64,000 nucleotides of DNA from Pseudomonas extremorientalis (GCF_001870465.1 NZ_MDGK01000063.1:171745-235744); one strand, 5' to 3'; numbered from the stretch's first letter, positions 24,604 to 33,606 are shown. The notes: a model not told the origin generated them from the sequence alone. Translations and numbers: made by a program.

Positions 24604-25899
24604 ATGCTTCGCGCCTTGATTACCCTTGCTCTTGTCTGCCTGCTCCAACCGGCGTTTGCCGACGAGCGCGCACAAACCCAACAACAGTTGGACGCTACGC
24701 GTCAGGACATTACCGAGCTGAAAAAACTGCTCGGCAAGCTCCAGGAAGAGAAATCCGGAGTGCAGAAAGACCTGCGCGGTACGGAAACCGAGATGGGCAA
24801 GCTGGAGAAGCAGGTCCAGGAGCTACAAAAAGAATTAAAGAAGAGCGAGTCGGAACTGGAGCGACTCGACGCTGAGAAAAAAAAACTCCAGAGCGCACGC
24901 GTTGAACAGCAACGCCTGATCGCGATCCAGGCCCGTGCCGCCTACCAGAACGGCCGCCAGGAATACCTCAAGCTGCTGCTCAACCAGCAGAACCCCGAGA
25001 AATTCGCGCGCACCCTCACCTACTACGACTACCTGAGCAAGGCCCGGCTGGAGCAACTTAAAAGCTTCAACGAAACCCTGCGCCAGTTGGTCAACGTCGA
25101 ACAGGAGATCGCCAACCAGCAGTCGCAGCTGGAAGACCAGAAAAGCGCCCTCAACGCCCAGCGCGACGAGCTGGACAAGGTTCGCAAGGAGCGCCAACTG
25201 GCCCTGGCCAAGCTCAATGAGGATGTGAAGGCCCGCGACGCCAAGCTCCAGGCCCGCGAGCAGGACCAGGCCGACTTGGCCAAAGTGCTTAAAACCATCG
25301 AAGAAACCCTGGCACGCCAGGCACGCGAGGCCGAAGAAGCGCGGCAGAAAGCGCTGATCGCCCAGCAGGAAGCCGAAAAAAAGCGCCAGCGTGAGGCCGA
25401 GCTGGCCGCCACTACGGATGCGCCGGCACCGCGTAAACCGGCGCATTCAGCGCCTGGCCCGCTGGTTTCCAGCGCCGGCGAGTCGTTCGGTGGGCCTTTT
25501 GCTTCGGCCCGCGGCAAACTTCCATGGCCAGTTGATGGTCGATTACTGGCACGCTTCGGGGAAACCCGTGGCGATGACACCCGCGCCAAGTGGGATGGGG
25601 TGATGATCAGCGCCTCCGCCGGCAGCCAGGTCCACGCCGTTCATGGCGGGCGTGTGGTGTTTGCCGATTGGCTGCGGGGCGCCGGTTTGCTGGTGATTCT
25701 CGACCACGGCAATGGCTATTTGAGCCTTTACGGCCACAATCAGACATTACTCAAGTCGGCAGGTGATGTTGTAAAAGCCGGTGAATCCATCTCCACTGTG
25801 GGTAACAGTGGTGGCCAGGACACTCCGGCGCTGTACTTCGCTATTCGTCAGCAGGGTCGCCCGAGCGATCCCGCACAATGGTGCCGCTCCCAAGGATAG
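24604..25899 (+). CDS. envC: Murein hydrolase activator EnvC (LytM factor)
   Basis: 431 residues from ATG 24604, the first start that exposes the signal peptide MLRALITLALVCLLQPAFA. A long coiled coil runs from about residue 25 to 270 (for example EKQVQELQKELKKSESELER), then a Lys/Glu/Gln-rich segment, then a C-terminal LytM/M23 domain (GVMISASAGSQVHAVHGGRV, LVILDHGNGYLSLYGHNQTL, GNSGGQDTPALYFAIRQQG). The zinc-ligand set of active M23 peptidases is incomplete, as in EnvC proteins that activate AmiA/AmiB amidases at the septum under FtsEX control. ctpA follows after 30 bases. Confidence 0.95.
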   Translation: MLRALITLALVCLLQPAFADERAQTQQQLDATRQDITELKKLLGKLQEEKSGVQKDLRGTETEMGKLEKQVQELQKELKKSESELERLDAEKKKLQSARVEQQRLIAIQARAAYQNGRQEYLKLLLNQQNPEKFARTLTYYDYLSKARLEQLKSFNETLRQLVNVEQEIANQQSQLEDQKSALNAQRDELDKVRKERQLALAKLNEDVKARDAKLQAREQDQADLAKVLKTIEETLARQAREAEEARQKALIAQQEAEKKRQREAELAATTDAPAPRKPAHSAPGPLVSSAGESFGGPFASARGKLPWPVDGRLLARFGETRGDDTRAKWDGVMISASAGSQVHAVHGGRVVFADWLRGAGLLVILDHGNGYLSLYGHNQTLLKSAGDVVKAGESISTVGNSGGQDTPALYFAIRQQGRPSDPAQWCRSQG

Positions 25900-25929
25900 G
25901 GGCGCATCTACATTAGGAGTTCGTTCGAC

Positions 25930-27237
25930 ATGCTGCATTTGTCCCGCCTCACTTCGCTGGCCCTGACGATCGCCCTGGTGATCGGCGCGCCCCTGGCTTT
26001 CGCCGACCAGGCTGCCCCGGCCAGCACGGCCGCGACCACCAAGGCGCCGCTGCCGCTGGACGAGCTGCGCACCTTTGCCGAGGTCATGGACCGGATCAAG
26101 GCCGCTTATGTCGAACCTGTAGACGACAAGACCCTGCTGGAAAATGCCATCAAGGGCATGCTCAGCAACCTCGACCCGCACTCCGCCTACCTGGGACCGG
26201 AAGATTTTGCCGAGCTGCAGGAAAGCACCAGCGGCGAATTCGGCGGCCTGGGCATCGAAGTCGGCTCCGAAGACGGCAACATCAAGGTGGTCTCGCCGAT
26301 CGACGACACCCCGGCGTCCAAGGCCGGCATCCAGGCCGGCGACTTCATCGTCAAGATCAACGGCCAGCCGACCCGTGGCCAGACCATGACCGAAGCCGTC
26401 GACAAGATGCGCGGCAAGATCGGCCAGAAAATCACCCTGACCCTGGTACGCGACGGCGGCAACCCGTTCGACGTGACGCTGACCCGGGCGACCATTGTGG
26501 TCAAGAGCGTGAAGAGCCAGCTGCTGGAGTCGGGCTACGGCTACATCCGCATCACCCAATTCCAGGTCAAGACCGGCGACGAAGTGGCCAAGGCCCTGGC
26601 CAAGCTGCGCAAGGACAACGGCAAGAAGCTCAGCGGTATCGTGCTCGACCTGCGCAACAACCCGGGCGGCGTGCTGCAGTCGGCAGTGGAAGTGGTCGAC
26701 CACTTCATCACCAAGGGCCTGATCGTGTACACCAAGGGCCGCATTGCCAACTCCGAACTGCGCTTCTCGGCAACGGGCAACGACCTCAGCGAAAACGTCC
26801 CGTTGGCCGTGCTGATCAACGGCGGCAGCGCCTCGGCTTCGGAGATCGTCGCCGGCGCCCTGCAAGACCAGAAGCGCGGCGTGCTGATGGGTACCACCAG
26901 TTTCGGCAAAGGCTCGGTGCAAACCGTGTTGCCGCTGAACAACGAACGTGCGCTGAAGATCACCACGGCGCTGTACTACACGCCAAATGGTCGCTCGATC
27001 CAGGCCCAGGGCATCGTGCCGGACATCGAGGTGCGCAAAGCCAAGATCACCAACGAGATCGACAGCGAGTACTACAAAGAAGCGGACCTGCAAGGCCACC
27101 TGGGCAATGGCAACGGCGGCGCCGACCAGCCCACCGGCAGCGGCAAGAAAGCCAAGCCGATGCCACAGGACGATGACTACCAGCTGGCCCAGGCGCTGAG
27201 CCTGCTCAAGGGCTTGAGCATTACGCGCAGCCGTTGA
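25930..27237 (+). CDS. ctpA: C-terminal processing peptidase (S41, PDZ)
   Basis: 435 residues with a signal peptide (MLHLSRLTSLALTIALVIGA, cleavage near AFA-DQ). An N-terminal helical cap contains KGMLSNLDPHSAYLGPEDF; the PDZ domain spans roughly residues 85-170 (GGLGIEVGSEDGNIKVVSPI); the S41 core has the nucleophile Ser in INGGSASASEIVAGALQD and the general-base Lys in TTSFGKGSVQTVLPL. Periplasmic carboxy-terminal proteases of this type cut peptidoglycan cross-link hydrolases in Pseudomonas. It sits between the amidase activator gene envC and the yibQ-like gene, a cell-wall context. Confidence 0.95.
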   Translation: MLHLSRLTSLALTIALVIGAPLAFADQAAPASTAATTKAPLPLDELRTFAEVMDRIKAAYVEPVDDKTLLENAIKGMLSNLDPHSAYLGPEDFAELQESTSGEFGGLGIEVGSEDGNIKVVSPIDDTPASKAGIQAGDFIVKINGQPTRGQTMTEAVDKMRGKIGQKITLTLVRDGGNPFDVTLTRATIVVKSVKSQLLESGYGYIRITQFQVKTGDEVAKALAKLRKDNGKKLSGIVLDLRNNPGGVLQSAVEVVDHFITKGLIVYTKGRIANSELRFSATGNDLSENVPLAVLINGGSASASEIVAGALQDQKRGVLMGTTSFGKGSVQTVLPLNNERALKITTALYYTPNGRSIQAQGIVPDIEVRKAKITNEIDSEYYKEADLQGHLGNGNGGADQPTGSGKKAKPMPQDDDYQLAQALSLLKGLSITRSR

Positions 27238-27238
27238 T

Positions 27239-28009
27239 ATGCGTTTTGCCCTGATCATCGCCGTGCTGTGCAGCCTGGCCGGAGTCGCCCATGCGACCCC
27301 GGCCAACGAGCCCAACAAAGCCTACCTGACCCTTATCATCGACGACCTCGGGCAAAATCTGCCCAGGGATCGTCGCGTGCTGGCCCTGCCCGGGCCGGTG
27401 ACCACGGCGATCATGCCCGACACGCCCCACGCCGCCGAATTCGCCCGCGAAGCCCACAAGGCCGGCAAGATCGTGATCCTGCACATGCCCATGGACCCGG
27501 CCACCGGCCCGTTCGCCTGGCACCCGGAGCTGCCCATCGAGGAACTCGGCAGGCGCCTGGACGCTGCCTTCAAGGCAGTGCCCTACACCGCGGGCATCAA
27601 CAACCACATGGGCAGCCGCATGACCGCGCAGCCCGAGGCCATGGCCTGGTTGATGGGCGAGCTGCAACGGCGCAACAAATTCTTTGTCGACAGCCGCACC
27701 AGCGCCAAGACAGTCGCCGCCGCCGAGGCGCAGAAGATCGGCCTGGCCAGCGTCTCGCGGGACGTGTTCCTGGACGACGAACGCACCGAAGCGGCAATCA
27801 CCACACAGTTGCAGACCGCAATCAAACTGGCGCACAAACAGGGTTCGGCGGTGATGATCGGCCATCCTTATCCACAGACCCTGGCGGTGCTGGAGCGCGA
27901 GCTGCCCAAGCTCAAGGCCCAGGGCGTGGAGTGGATCGATATCAAGTTGATGATCAGCGTGCGCAGTAACCAGGCAATGGCCGGCCATGGCAAGAATGGC
28001 AAGTACTAG
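27239..28009 (+). CDS. Divergent polysaccharide deacetylase family protein (YibQ type)
   Basis: 256 residues with a signal peptide (MRFALIIAVLCSLAGVAHAT). The NodB-like fold of DUF610 is visible: AYLTLIIDDLGQNLPRDRR (metal Asp pair), VILHMPMDP, NNHMGSRMT and VMIGHPYPQTLAVLERELP. The sugar substrate of this family is unknown. It starts one base after the ctpA stop, so it is co-translated with the envC-ctpA cluster and likely acts in the periplasm on wall or capsule material. Confidence 0.92.
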   Translation: MRFALIIAVLCSLAGVAHATPANEPNKAYLTLIIDDLGQNLPRDRRVLALPGPVTTAIMPDTPHAAEFAREAHKAGKIVILHMPMDPATGPFAWHPELPIEELGRRLDAAFKAVPYTAGINNHMGSRMTAQPEAMAWLMGELQRRNKFFVDSRTSAKTVAAAEAQKIGLASVSRDVFLDDERTEAAITTQLQTAIKLAHKQGSAVMIGHPYPQTLAVLERELPKLKAQGVEWIDIKLMISVRSNQAMAGHGKNGKY

Positions 28010-28079
28010 ATAGCTACCGTACTGCCCAGCTGACATTCCTGAATAGTCGAGCCTTGCGCTCACTCTTTCAGGACATGCC

Positions 28080-29663
28080 ATGAACACGCTCCACCACTTG
28101 ATTTCGGGGCTGCTGCTCTGCAGCCTTTCCAACCTGCTTATCGCGGCACCAAGGGACTATGGTGAAGGCCTTGCCAACGCCAGCCCGCGCAGAATGCTCG
28201 CCAATGCGCAGCATCAGCACGCCCATTGGACTGGCGTCGGTCGCATCCGCAATGAAGCCCAGGCCCTCTGCACCGCCTCCCTACTGGACACCCGCGACGA
28301 CGCAGGCAAGTCCGGCCCGGCCTATGTGCTCACCAGCAGCCACTGCCTTCATCGCCATAACGGCGGGGTACAAAAAGACCTGGATATCAAAGGCAACATC
28401 AGCTTCAACTACTTCGACGACACGCTGGAGAGCCTCAAGACCTTTCCGTTGAAAACCCTGAAATGGAGCAGTAGCCAGGGAGTGGACCTGGCGATCGTCG
28501 AGCTGAAAGCTTCGCTTGCCGATTTGCTGAAGGCAGGCATCGCCCCTTTGAAACTGGCCGAAGCGGTCCCCGCCGACGGGGTCGATATCCTCGCGCTGGC
28601 CGCACCGGAATGGGACACCCTGCATCTCTCCGCCTGCGCGCAGCAAGCCTCGCGCGAACTGGTGGAACAGCCGTTCGTGTGGCGGGTGACCATGAAAAAC
28701 CAATGCCAGGGTATCGGCCGCGGCGGCTTCGGCGGGCCACTGCTGGAGCGGGCGACTAATACGCTCTTCGGCATTCTCAGCACCAGCACCTCAGGCCAGA
28801 CCGAAGAACGCAAATGCCAAAGGGACGCGCCCTGCGAGGTCAACAACGGTATGCCCACCTGGCACCCCGAAACGAACTACGGCAGCCCGGTAACGTTCCT
28901 CAACCGGTGCTTTGTCGAAGGCGTTCTGAAAGCCGACAGTGAACACTGCGAACTCTTCCCGACCACCACCATTTCCTTTCAGCACCCGGACCCCATCCAG
29001 CAATACTTCGTCAAGCGACCCGACGGCACACACAAGGATATCGTGCCGCGCTGGAACCTTTCCTTCACGACCAACACTGCGCTCTATCGCTACAAAACCA
29101 CACGGCGCGCCATTGATTGCGAAAAACCGGAGCTTTACAGCACCCCGATCAAGGCGCAGGACGCGTACGTGAATGACGCCATCGGACCGGAAACCGGTAT
29201 GCACATGCTGTGTATCGTCGGCTTGGATTCCGAGGAACAACAGGCGACCAACGGCATGATGAAAAATGCCCTGACCTTGGCGGTGGAACTGGCCGAACCC
29301 GGGCCGGCACGCACGCCGAACTTGAGCATCAGCCTGGATAAACAGGGGCTGGCGGCCTACACCGTGATCTGGAAGCTCGCGCCGCCATTCATGCATCGCT
29401 ACTCCTACAAGTTCGGCCCGGTCACCACGACCGACTGCCTCAGGCCAGTCGATTACCTGGCCTTTCCGCCCCCTCCCGTGGAGGAGGAGGAGGACGAACC
29501 TATCGAGATATTTTCCACGCTCAATGACTCCCCCAGCACGCGAACAGAGCAGTACGCACGGCTGATCACCGTTCGGGACAAACCCTACAAGATCTGCACC
29601 TACGCCTACGACCAGGCTGACCAACCCTCAACACTGCGCGTGGACTTGCTCAAGCCCCGCTGA
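28080..29663 (+). CDS. Secreted trypsin-fold protein with catalytic serine replaced (putative pseudoprotease)
   Basis: 527 residues with a signal peptide (MNTLHHLISGLLLCSLSNLL, cleavage near IAA-PRD). A chymotrypsin-like domain covers about residues 50-250: GVGRIRN start strand, His88 in VLTSSHCLHR, Asp136 in GVDLAIVELK, and the would-be GDSGGP loop reads GRGGFGGPLLE, so position 217, where the nucleophile belongs, is Phe (TTC at 28728-28730). Cysteines near the His and in KNQCQG suggest disulfides. The remaining 280 residues show no domain I recognise; they include an acidic stretch PPPPVEEEEDEP around 465 and paired cysteines. A Vps62-like gene follows after 58 bases. It could also be a serine protease with shifted catalysis, which I consider less likely. 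Confidence 0.75.
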   Translation: MNTLHHLISGLLLCSLSNLLIAAPRDYGEGLANASPRRMLANAQHQHAHWTGVGRIRNEAQALCTASLLDTRDDAGKSGPAYVLTSSHCLHRHNGGVQKDLDIKGNISFNYFDDTLESLKTFPLKTLKWSSSQGVDLAIVELKASLADLLKAGIAPLKLAEAVPADGVDILALAAPEWDTLHLSACAQQASRELVEQPFVWRVTMKNQCQGIGRGGFGGPLLERATNTLFGILSTSTSGQTEERKCQRDAPCEVNNGMPTWHPETNYGSPVTFLNRCFVEGVLKADSEHCELFPTTTISFQHPDPIQQYFVKRPDGTHKDIVPRWNLSFTTNTALYRYKTTRRAIDCEKPELYSTPIKAQDAYVNDAIGPETGMHMLCIVGLDSEEQQATNGMMKNALTLAVELAEPGPARTPNLSISLDKQGLAAYTVIWKLAPPFMHRYSYKFGPVTTTDCLRPVDYLAFPPPPVEEEEDEPIEIFSTLNDSPSTRTEQYARLITVRDKPYKICTYAYDQADQPSTLRVDLLKPR

Positions 29664-29721
29664 CCGGTCCGGCTCGACCACATCGAGAGACAGAACCATT
29701 CCATCCACAAGGAGTACCCCC

Positions 29722-31017
29722 ATGGAACCCATCCAAGTCAAAGACCTGCTGATCAACTTCACCTCGGAGTTCACCCCACTCTGGAACGACCAAGGCTCGG
29801 GAGCCAAAAAGTCGGCCAGCCTTTGGCGCCCGAGCACCAGTGCCGATCACTTGATCTCGTTCTCCTCATTGGGAGACGTCGCTCACCCGAGCCATGACAA
29901 TTTGAATCATCGCAAGACCGTCGTTGTTGTCAGCGAAGCCAACAAAACCAACGGCACCGCACTTCGCCAACCGAAAGACTTCATAGAAGTCTGGAACAGT
30001 CGCGGCACAGGCGCCAACGCTGATATTTCGATCTGGCAGCCGGTCCCGCCTGATGGCTATGTGGCCCTGGGTACCGTATGCGGCGTGGGCTATCAACGGC
30101 CTTCGCTGCACACCGTGCGCTGTGTGCGGGCTGACCTGGCCGTGCCGGCTTACGTTGCCGATCAGATCTGGAATGACAAAGGCAGCCGCGGCCAAATCGA
30201 CTTCAGTGCCTGGGACGTCATGCCGCCGACCGCTCATCCGGGCGAGGCTTACCTGGCACCAGGGACATTTTTCGGGGTGCGGGGCTATGCAAAGCCGGAA
30301 GCGCCCGGGTTAGCGCATGCCTTGCATATCCCCCTGACCGAGGTGGCAGGGCGCGAGCTCCCGGCCCCGCCCGCACCGTCTGCGGACGGGCAACCTTCAA
30401 CCCTGGACGCCGAAGAGTCCTTGCATGTCTGCCAACTCCCCTGGTTTCTAGTCTCCGACCCGGAGCTGCCAGCCGACGAGCAACCCTTGCGGTCCCCCTT
30501 CTACAGGCTGCAAAGACGCGACAAGTACGTACTGGTCGATGTGGCGCGCAACCCAACGACCACCAGCCAGACCTTCAAATGGACGATTACCAAAGGCTCG
30601 CCCGGTTTCGCAGCCAACTTTCTCAAGTGGGCCACGGGTGTCGACATGACCGAGGCATGGACAGGCCATTCTCTCAGAACCAACCCGAAAAGCTCGGTAA
30701 GGCTGGGCAGTGCATTCACTCACTCGAGCGTTTCGTCCAAAGGTTGGACCGCCCCGCAAACCACCGACATCGCTGCATATGTCCCGGCCCACAAGACCGT
30801 GGCAGCCTATGTGGTCGAAAGCGAGTACACATTGCTGCGCAGGGATGCCAGCCCCCTGGCAACATCAGTGACCTACACCAATACCGAGCAGGTGTATTTC
30901 AGTGAGGCAAATACCACCGATTCCGTAGAGGCCGAGCGCCCGCAGCCCGTTCCCGCAAAGGAGCCGCCACTAGAGGTAACGCCCCATGATGTCAGCCACG
31001 ACCCCCTCGTCTCGTAA
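29722..31017 (+). CDS. Vps62/DUF946-related protein
   Basis: 431 residues, no signal peptide, AAGGAG before the ATG. Three related motifs repeat: LWNDQGSGAKKSASLWRP at 20-37, VWNSRGTGANADISIWQPVP at 90-109 followed by GYVALGTV, and IWNDKGSRGQIDFSAWDVMP at 149-168 followed by EAYLAPGTFFGV; this is the beta-prism-like Vps62/DUF946 pattern. After a Pro-rich linker (212-226) a different C-terminal region has alternating Ser/Thr-rich strands (SSVRLGSAFTHSSVSSKGWT, VTYTNTEQVYFSE), reminiscent of, but not proof of, aerolysin-type pore-forming domains. Function in bacteria is unknown. The last 48 bases overlap the convergent solute-binding protein gene. Confidence 0.75.
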   Translation: MEPIQVKDLLINFTSEFTPLWNDQGSGAKKSASLWRPSTSADHLISFSSLGDVAHPSHDNLNHRKTVVVVSEANKTNGTALRQPKDFIEVWNSRGTGANADISIWQPVPPDGYVALGTVCGVGYQRPSLHTVRCVRADLAVPAYVADQIWNDKGSRGQIDFSAWDVMPPTAHPGEAYLAPGTFFGVRGYAKPEAPGLAHALHIPLTEVAGRELPAPPAPSADGQPSTLDAEESLHVCQLPWFLVSDPELPADEQPLRSPFYRLQRRDKYVLVDVARNPTTTSQTFKWTITKGSPGFAANFLKWATGVDMTEAWTGHSLRTNPKSSVRLGSAFTHSSVSSKGWTAPQTTDIAAYVPAHKTVAAYVVESEYTLLRRDASPLATSVTYTNTEQVYFSEANTTDSVEAERPQPVPAKEPPLEVTPHDVSHDPLVS

Positions 31018-31725
31018 CTGATCCAACGCCGCTTGAAGCCTGCTCACTACTTCATCCGGCACCTGCTTGTTGAGCGCCAGGTACAGTTCGGCGCTGTTGA
31101 AACGCAGGATTGTCTTGAGCCCGGAGACCCCGATCTGGCGCGCCAGATAACGCCCGGCGGGGTCGCCGGTGGCCCACAGGTCGATCTGGCCATCCAGCAG
31201 CTTTTGCGCGTTGTCCTGGTCGCGCAGCACGACGACCGGGTTGAGTCCCTGCTTCTCCAGGGTCTCGGCGATGGCATCGCCCTTGTAGGCACCGATCCTG
31301 TAGCGGCGCGCGTGCTCCAGGTCGTTCAGCTGGATCTTGCTGTCGGCCTTGGCCAGCAGCACCCAATCGTCCGGACCGATGGGGCCGACCCATTTGAACA
31401 GCGCCTCACGGTCCGGCAGGCGCGCCATCACGAACACGCCGTAGCCTGGCTTCTCCAGGGCGAGCTTGTAGATGCGCTCCCAGGGGAAACGCAGGGTGAG
31501 ATTGTAGGAAATGCCCGCACGCTTGAAGGTTTCGCGCACGATGTCCACGGCGATGCCTTCGATGTTCTCGTCCTTGGCGAAGTTCTTGCCGTTTTTCGCC
31601 ATGTTGTAGGGCGGGAAGTTTTCCGTCAGCAACACCAGGGAGGCGTCGGACGGTTCCTCGGCGCTGGCCGGAACGGTCAACAGGAGGGACGTACTGGCAA
31701 GGGCGAGCAGCAGGTGCTTGAACAT
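30970..31725 (-). CDS. Periplasmic solute-binding protein (amino-acid type, SBP family 3)
   Basis: 251 residues from ATG 31725 with a signal peptide (MFKHLLLALASTSLLLTVPA, then SAEEP). It has the family-3 layout: LVLLTENFPPYN strand, the ligand-cleft GIAVDIVRETFKRAGISYNL, WERIYKLALE, and a long second lobe with RIGAYKGDAIAETLEKQG and LLDGQIDLWATGD. No permease or ATPase gene is adjacent, so it may be an orphan receptor or serve a distant transporter. It follows hisF on the same strand after about 66 bases. Its 3' end overlaps the Vps62-like gene on the other strand. Confidence 0.88.
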   Translation of the reverse strand: MFKHLLLALASTSLLLTVPASAEEPSDASLVLLTENFPPYNMAKNGKNFAKDENIEGIAVDIVRETFKRAGISYNLTLRFPWERIYKLALEKPGYGVFVMARLPDREALFKWVGPIGPDDWVLLAKADSKIQLNDLEHARRYRIGAYKGDAIAETLEKQGLNPVVVLRDQDNAQKLLDGQIDLWATGDPAGRYLARQIGVSGLKTILRFNSAELYLALNKQVPDEVVSRLQAALDQLRDEGVVADIMGRYL

Positions 31726-31791
31726 GAAAGTTACCGGAATCCATGGCAAGCGCAGAGAGTGCCTCTGGCCTGCCATGGTGTCCAGCAGCGT

Positions 31792-32562
31792 TTAGCGAAC
31801 GACGATACCGCGCGCCGCCATGTAGGCCTTGGCCTCGGGAACGGTGTATTCGCCAAAGTGGAAAATACTCGCCGCCAGTACCGCGCTGGCGTGGCCTTCG
31901 ATCACGCCGTCGGCCAGGTGCTGCAGGTTGCCGACGCCGCCGGAAGCGATCACCGGGATGCCCAACGCATCGCTGATGGCCCGGGTCACGCCCAGGTCGA
32001 AACCGTTTTTCATGCCGTCCTGGTCCATGCTGGTCAGCAGGATTTCACCGGCACCCAGGCCTTCCATCTTCATCGCCCACTCCACCGCGTCCAGACCGGT
32101 CGGCTTGCGACCGCCGTGGGTGAAGATTTCCCAGCGCGGGGTTTCGCCCGGGCCGGAGACTTTCTTGGCGTCGATGGCGACCACGATACATTGCGAGCCG
32201 AAGTGCTGTGCGGCCTCGCCCACGAACTCCGGGTTGAACACCGCCGCCGTGTTGATCGAGACCTTGTCCGCGCCGGCGTTGAGCAGGTTGCGGATGTCTT
32301 GCACAGTGCGCACGCCACCGCCCACGGTCAGCGGGATGAAGACCTGGCTGGCCATGCGCTCGACGGTATGCAACGTGGTATCGCGGCCGTCGACACTGGC
32401 GGTGATGTCGAGAAAGGTAATCTCGTCGGCACCTTGCTCATCGTAGCGACGGGCAATTTCCACCGGGTCACCGGCGTCGCGGATGTTCTCGAACTTGACG
32501 CCCTTGACCACGCGACCGTTGTCGACGTCCAGGCAAGGGATGATGCGTTTGGCCAGCGCCAT
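31792..32562 (-). CDS. hisF: Imidazole glycerol phosphate synthase, cyclase subunit
   Basis: 256 residues, a (beta/alpha)8 barrel with the catalytic aspartates in IIPCLDVDNGRVVKG (Asp11) and SMDQDGMKNGFD (Asp130), and phosphate-binding GGVRT and SGGVGNLQHL. With HisH it forms the enzyme producing IGP and AICAR. It is the last histidine gene in this minus-strand group, nine bases after hisA. Confidence 0.98.
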   Translation of the reverse strand: MALAKRIIPCLDVDNGRVVKGVKFENIRDAGDPVEIARRYDEQGADEITFLDITASVDGRDTTLHTVERMASQVFIPLTVGGGVRTVQDIRNLLNAGADKVSINTAAVFNPEFVGEAAQHFGSQCIVVAIDAKKVSGPGETPRWEIFTHGGRKPTGLDAVEWAMKMEGLGAGEILLTSMDQDGMKNGFDLGVTRAISDALGIPVIASGGVGNLQHLADGVIEGHASAVLAASIFHFGEYTVPEAKAYMAARGIVVR

Positions 32563-32571
32563 GGTCAGTCC

Positions 32572-33309
32572 TCAGCCGTTGTAGGCATCGCAGTAAGCCT
32601 GGGCTTCAGCGACGTCCAGGGTCCCTTCGTAGATCGCACGGCCGGTGATGGCGCCGATGATGCCGGGCGCCTTGGCGTCCAGCAGCGACTTGATGTCGCC
32701 CAGGTTGTGGATGCCGCCGGAAGCGATCACCGGGATCTTCGTGGCGGCCGCCAGCGCAGCGGTGAATGGCACGTTGCAGCCCTGCATCATGCCGTCTTTG
32801 GCGATGTCGGTATAAACGATGGCGGAGACGCCGCCGGCTTCAAACTGCCTGGCCAGGTCTATCACCTGCACCGTGCTGATTTCAGCCCAGCCGTCGGTGG
32901 CGACGAAACCGTCCTTGGCGTCCAGGCCCACGATCACTTTGCCCGGGAACGCGCGGCAGGCTTCGGCGACGAACGCCGGGTCTTTCACCGCCTTGGTGCC
33001 GATGATCACGTAGCTCACGCCGGCCTTGACGTAGTGCTCGATGGTTTCCAGGGAGCGGATACCGCCACCGATCTGGATCGGCAGGTTCGGGTAACGCTTG
33101 GCAATGGCGGTGACCACTTCACCGTTCACCGGCTGGCCTTCGAAGGCGCCGTTCAAGTCCACCAGATGCAGACGACGGCAGCCCCCTTCCACCCATTTGG
33201 CGGCCATGCTCACCGGGTCATCGGAGAACACGGTGGAGTCTTCCATGCGGCCTTGGCGCAGACGTACGCAGGCACCGTCCTTGAGATCGATAGCGGGGAT
33301 AATCAGCAT
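32572..33309 (-). CDS. hisA: ProFAR isomerase
   Basis: 245 residues, a half-barrel duplicated like HisF, with MLIIPAIDLKDGACVRLRQG (Asp8), LHLVDLNGAFEG, IQIGGGIRSLETIE and YTDIAKDGMMQGCN (second catalytic Asp). It opens the ribose ring of ProFAR to PRFAR in histidine synthesis. It lies between the DUF2164 gene (40-base gap) and hisF. Confidence 0.98.
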   Translation of the reverse strand: MLIIPAIDLKDGACVRLRQGRMEDSTVFSDDPVSMAAKWVEGGCRRLHLVDLNGAFEGQPVNGEVVTAIAKRYPNLPIQIGGGIRSLETIEHYVKAGVSYVIIGTKAVKDPAFVAEACRAFPGKVIVGLDAKDGFVATDGWAEISTVQVIDLARQFEAGGVSAIVYTDIAKDGMMQGCNVPFTAALAAATKIPVIASGGIHNLGDIKSLLDAKAPGIIGAITGRAIYEGTLDVAEAQAYCDAYNG

Positions 33310-33348
33310 CTGGCAAACCTTATTCGATATTCAGCAATGCTTGGGAAA

Positions 33349-33606
33349 TCAGGGTTTCTCAAGCGACCACAGGTCGCTTTCGATGCTTTCGAACCTTTCT
33401 TTAAGGAGCGTCTGCGCGTCGAAAATCGCCCTGTTGTAATAGTGCGGAGCCACTTCGGTGGTGAACAGTTCGAGGATCTCGGCGACCTCGAACGACCCCA
33501 GCTTGAGCTCGAAGCGATCTTCCATGAAACGCTTGATCTTGAGGGTAGCCTCACTCTCCTGTTCAGGCGTGAGGTTCAAGACCGGCTGCTTCGGCTTCCT
33601 GGCCAT
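33349..33606 (-). CDS. DUF2164 family protein (85 aa) inside the his cluster
   Basis: The start is ATG 33606 (MARKPKQPVLNLTPEQESEA), which overlaps the hisH stop by one base (TAATG), so it is translationally coupled to hisH. The longer frame to 33828 only reads hisH in another phase. The sequence has KIKRFMEDRFELKLGSFEVA and LELFTTEVAPHYYNRAIFDA, characteristic of DUF2164. No enzymatic motif is visible and the role is unknown; its insertion between hisH and hisA suggests co-expression with histidine synthesis. Confidence 0.9.
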   Translation of the reverse strand: MARKPKQPVLNLTPEQESEATLKIKRFMEDRFELKLGSFEVAEILELFTTEVAPHYYNRAIFDAQTLLKERFESIESDLWSLEKP

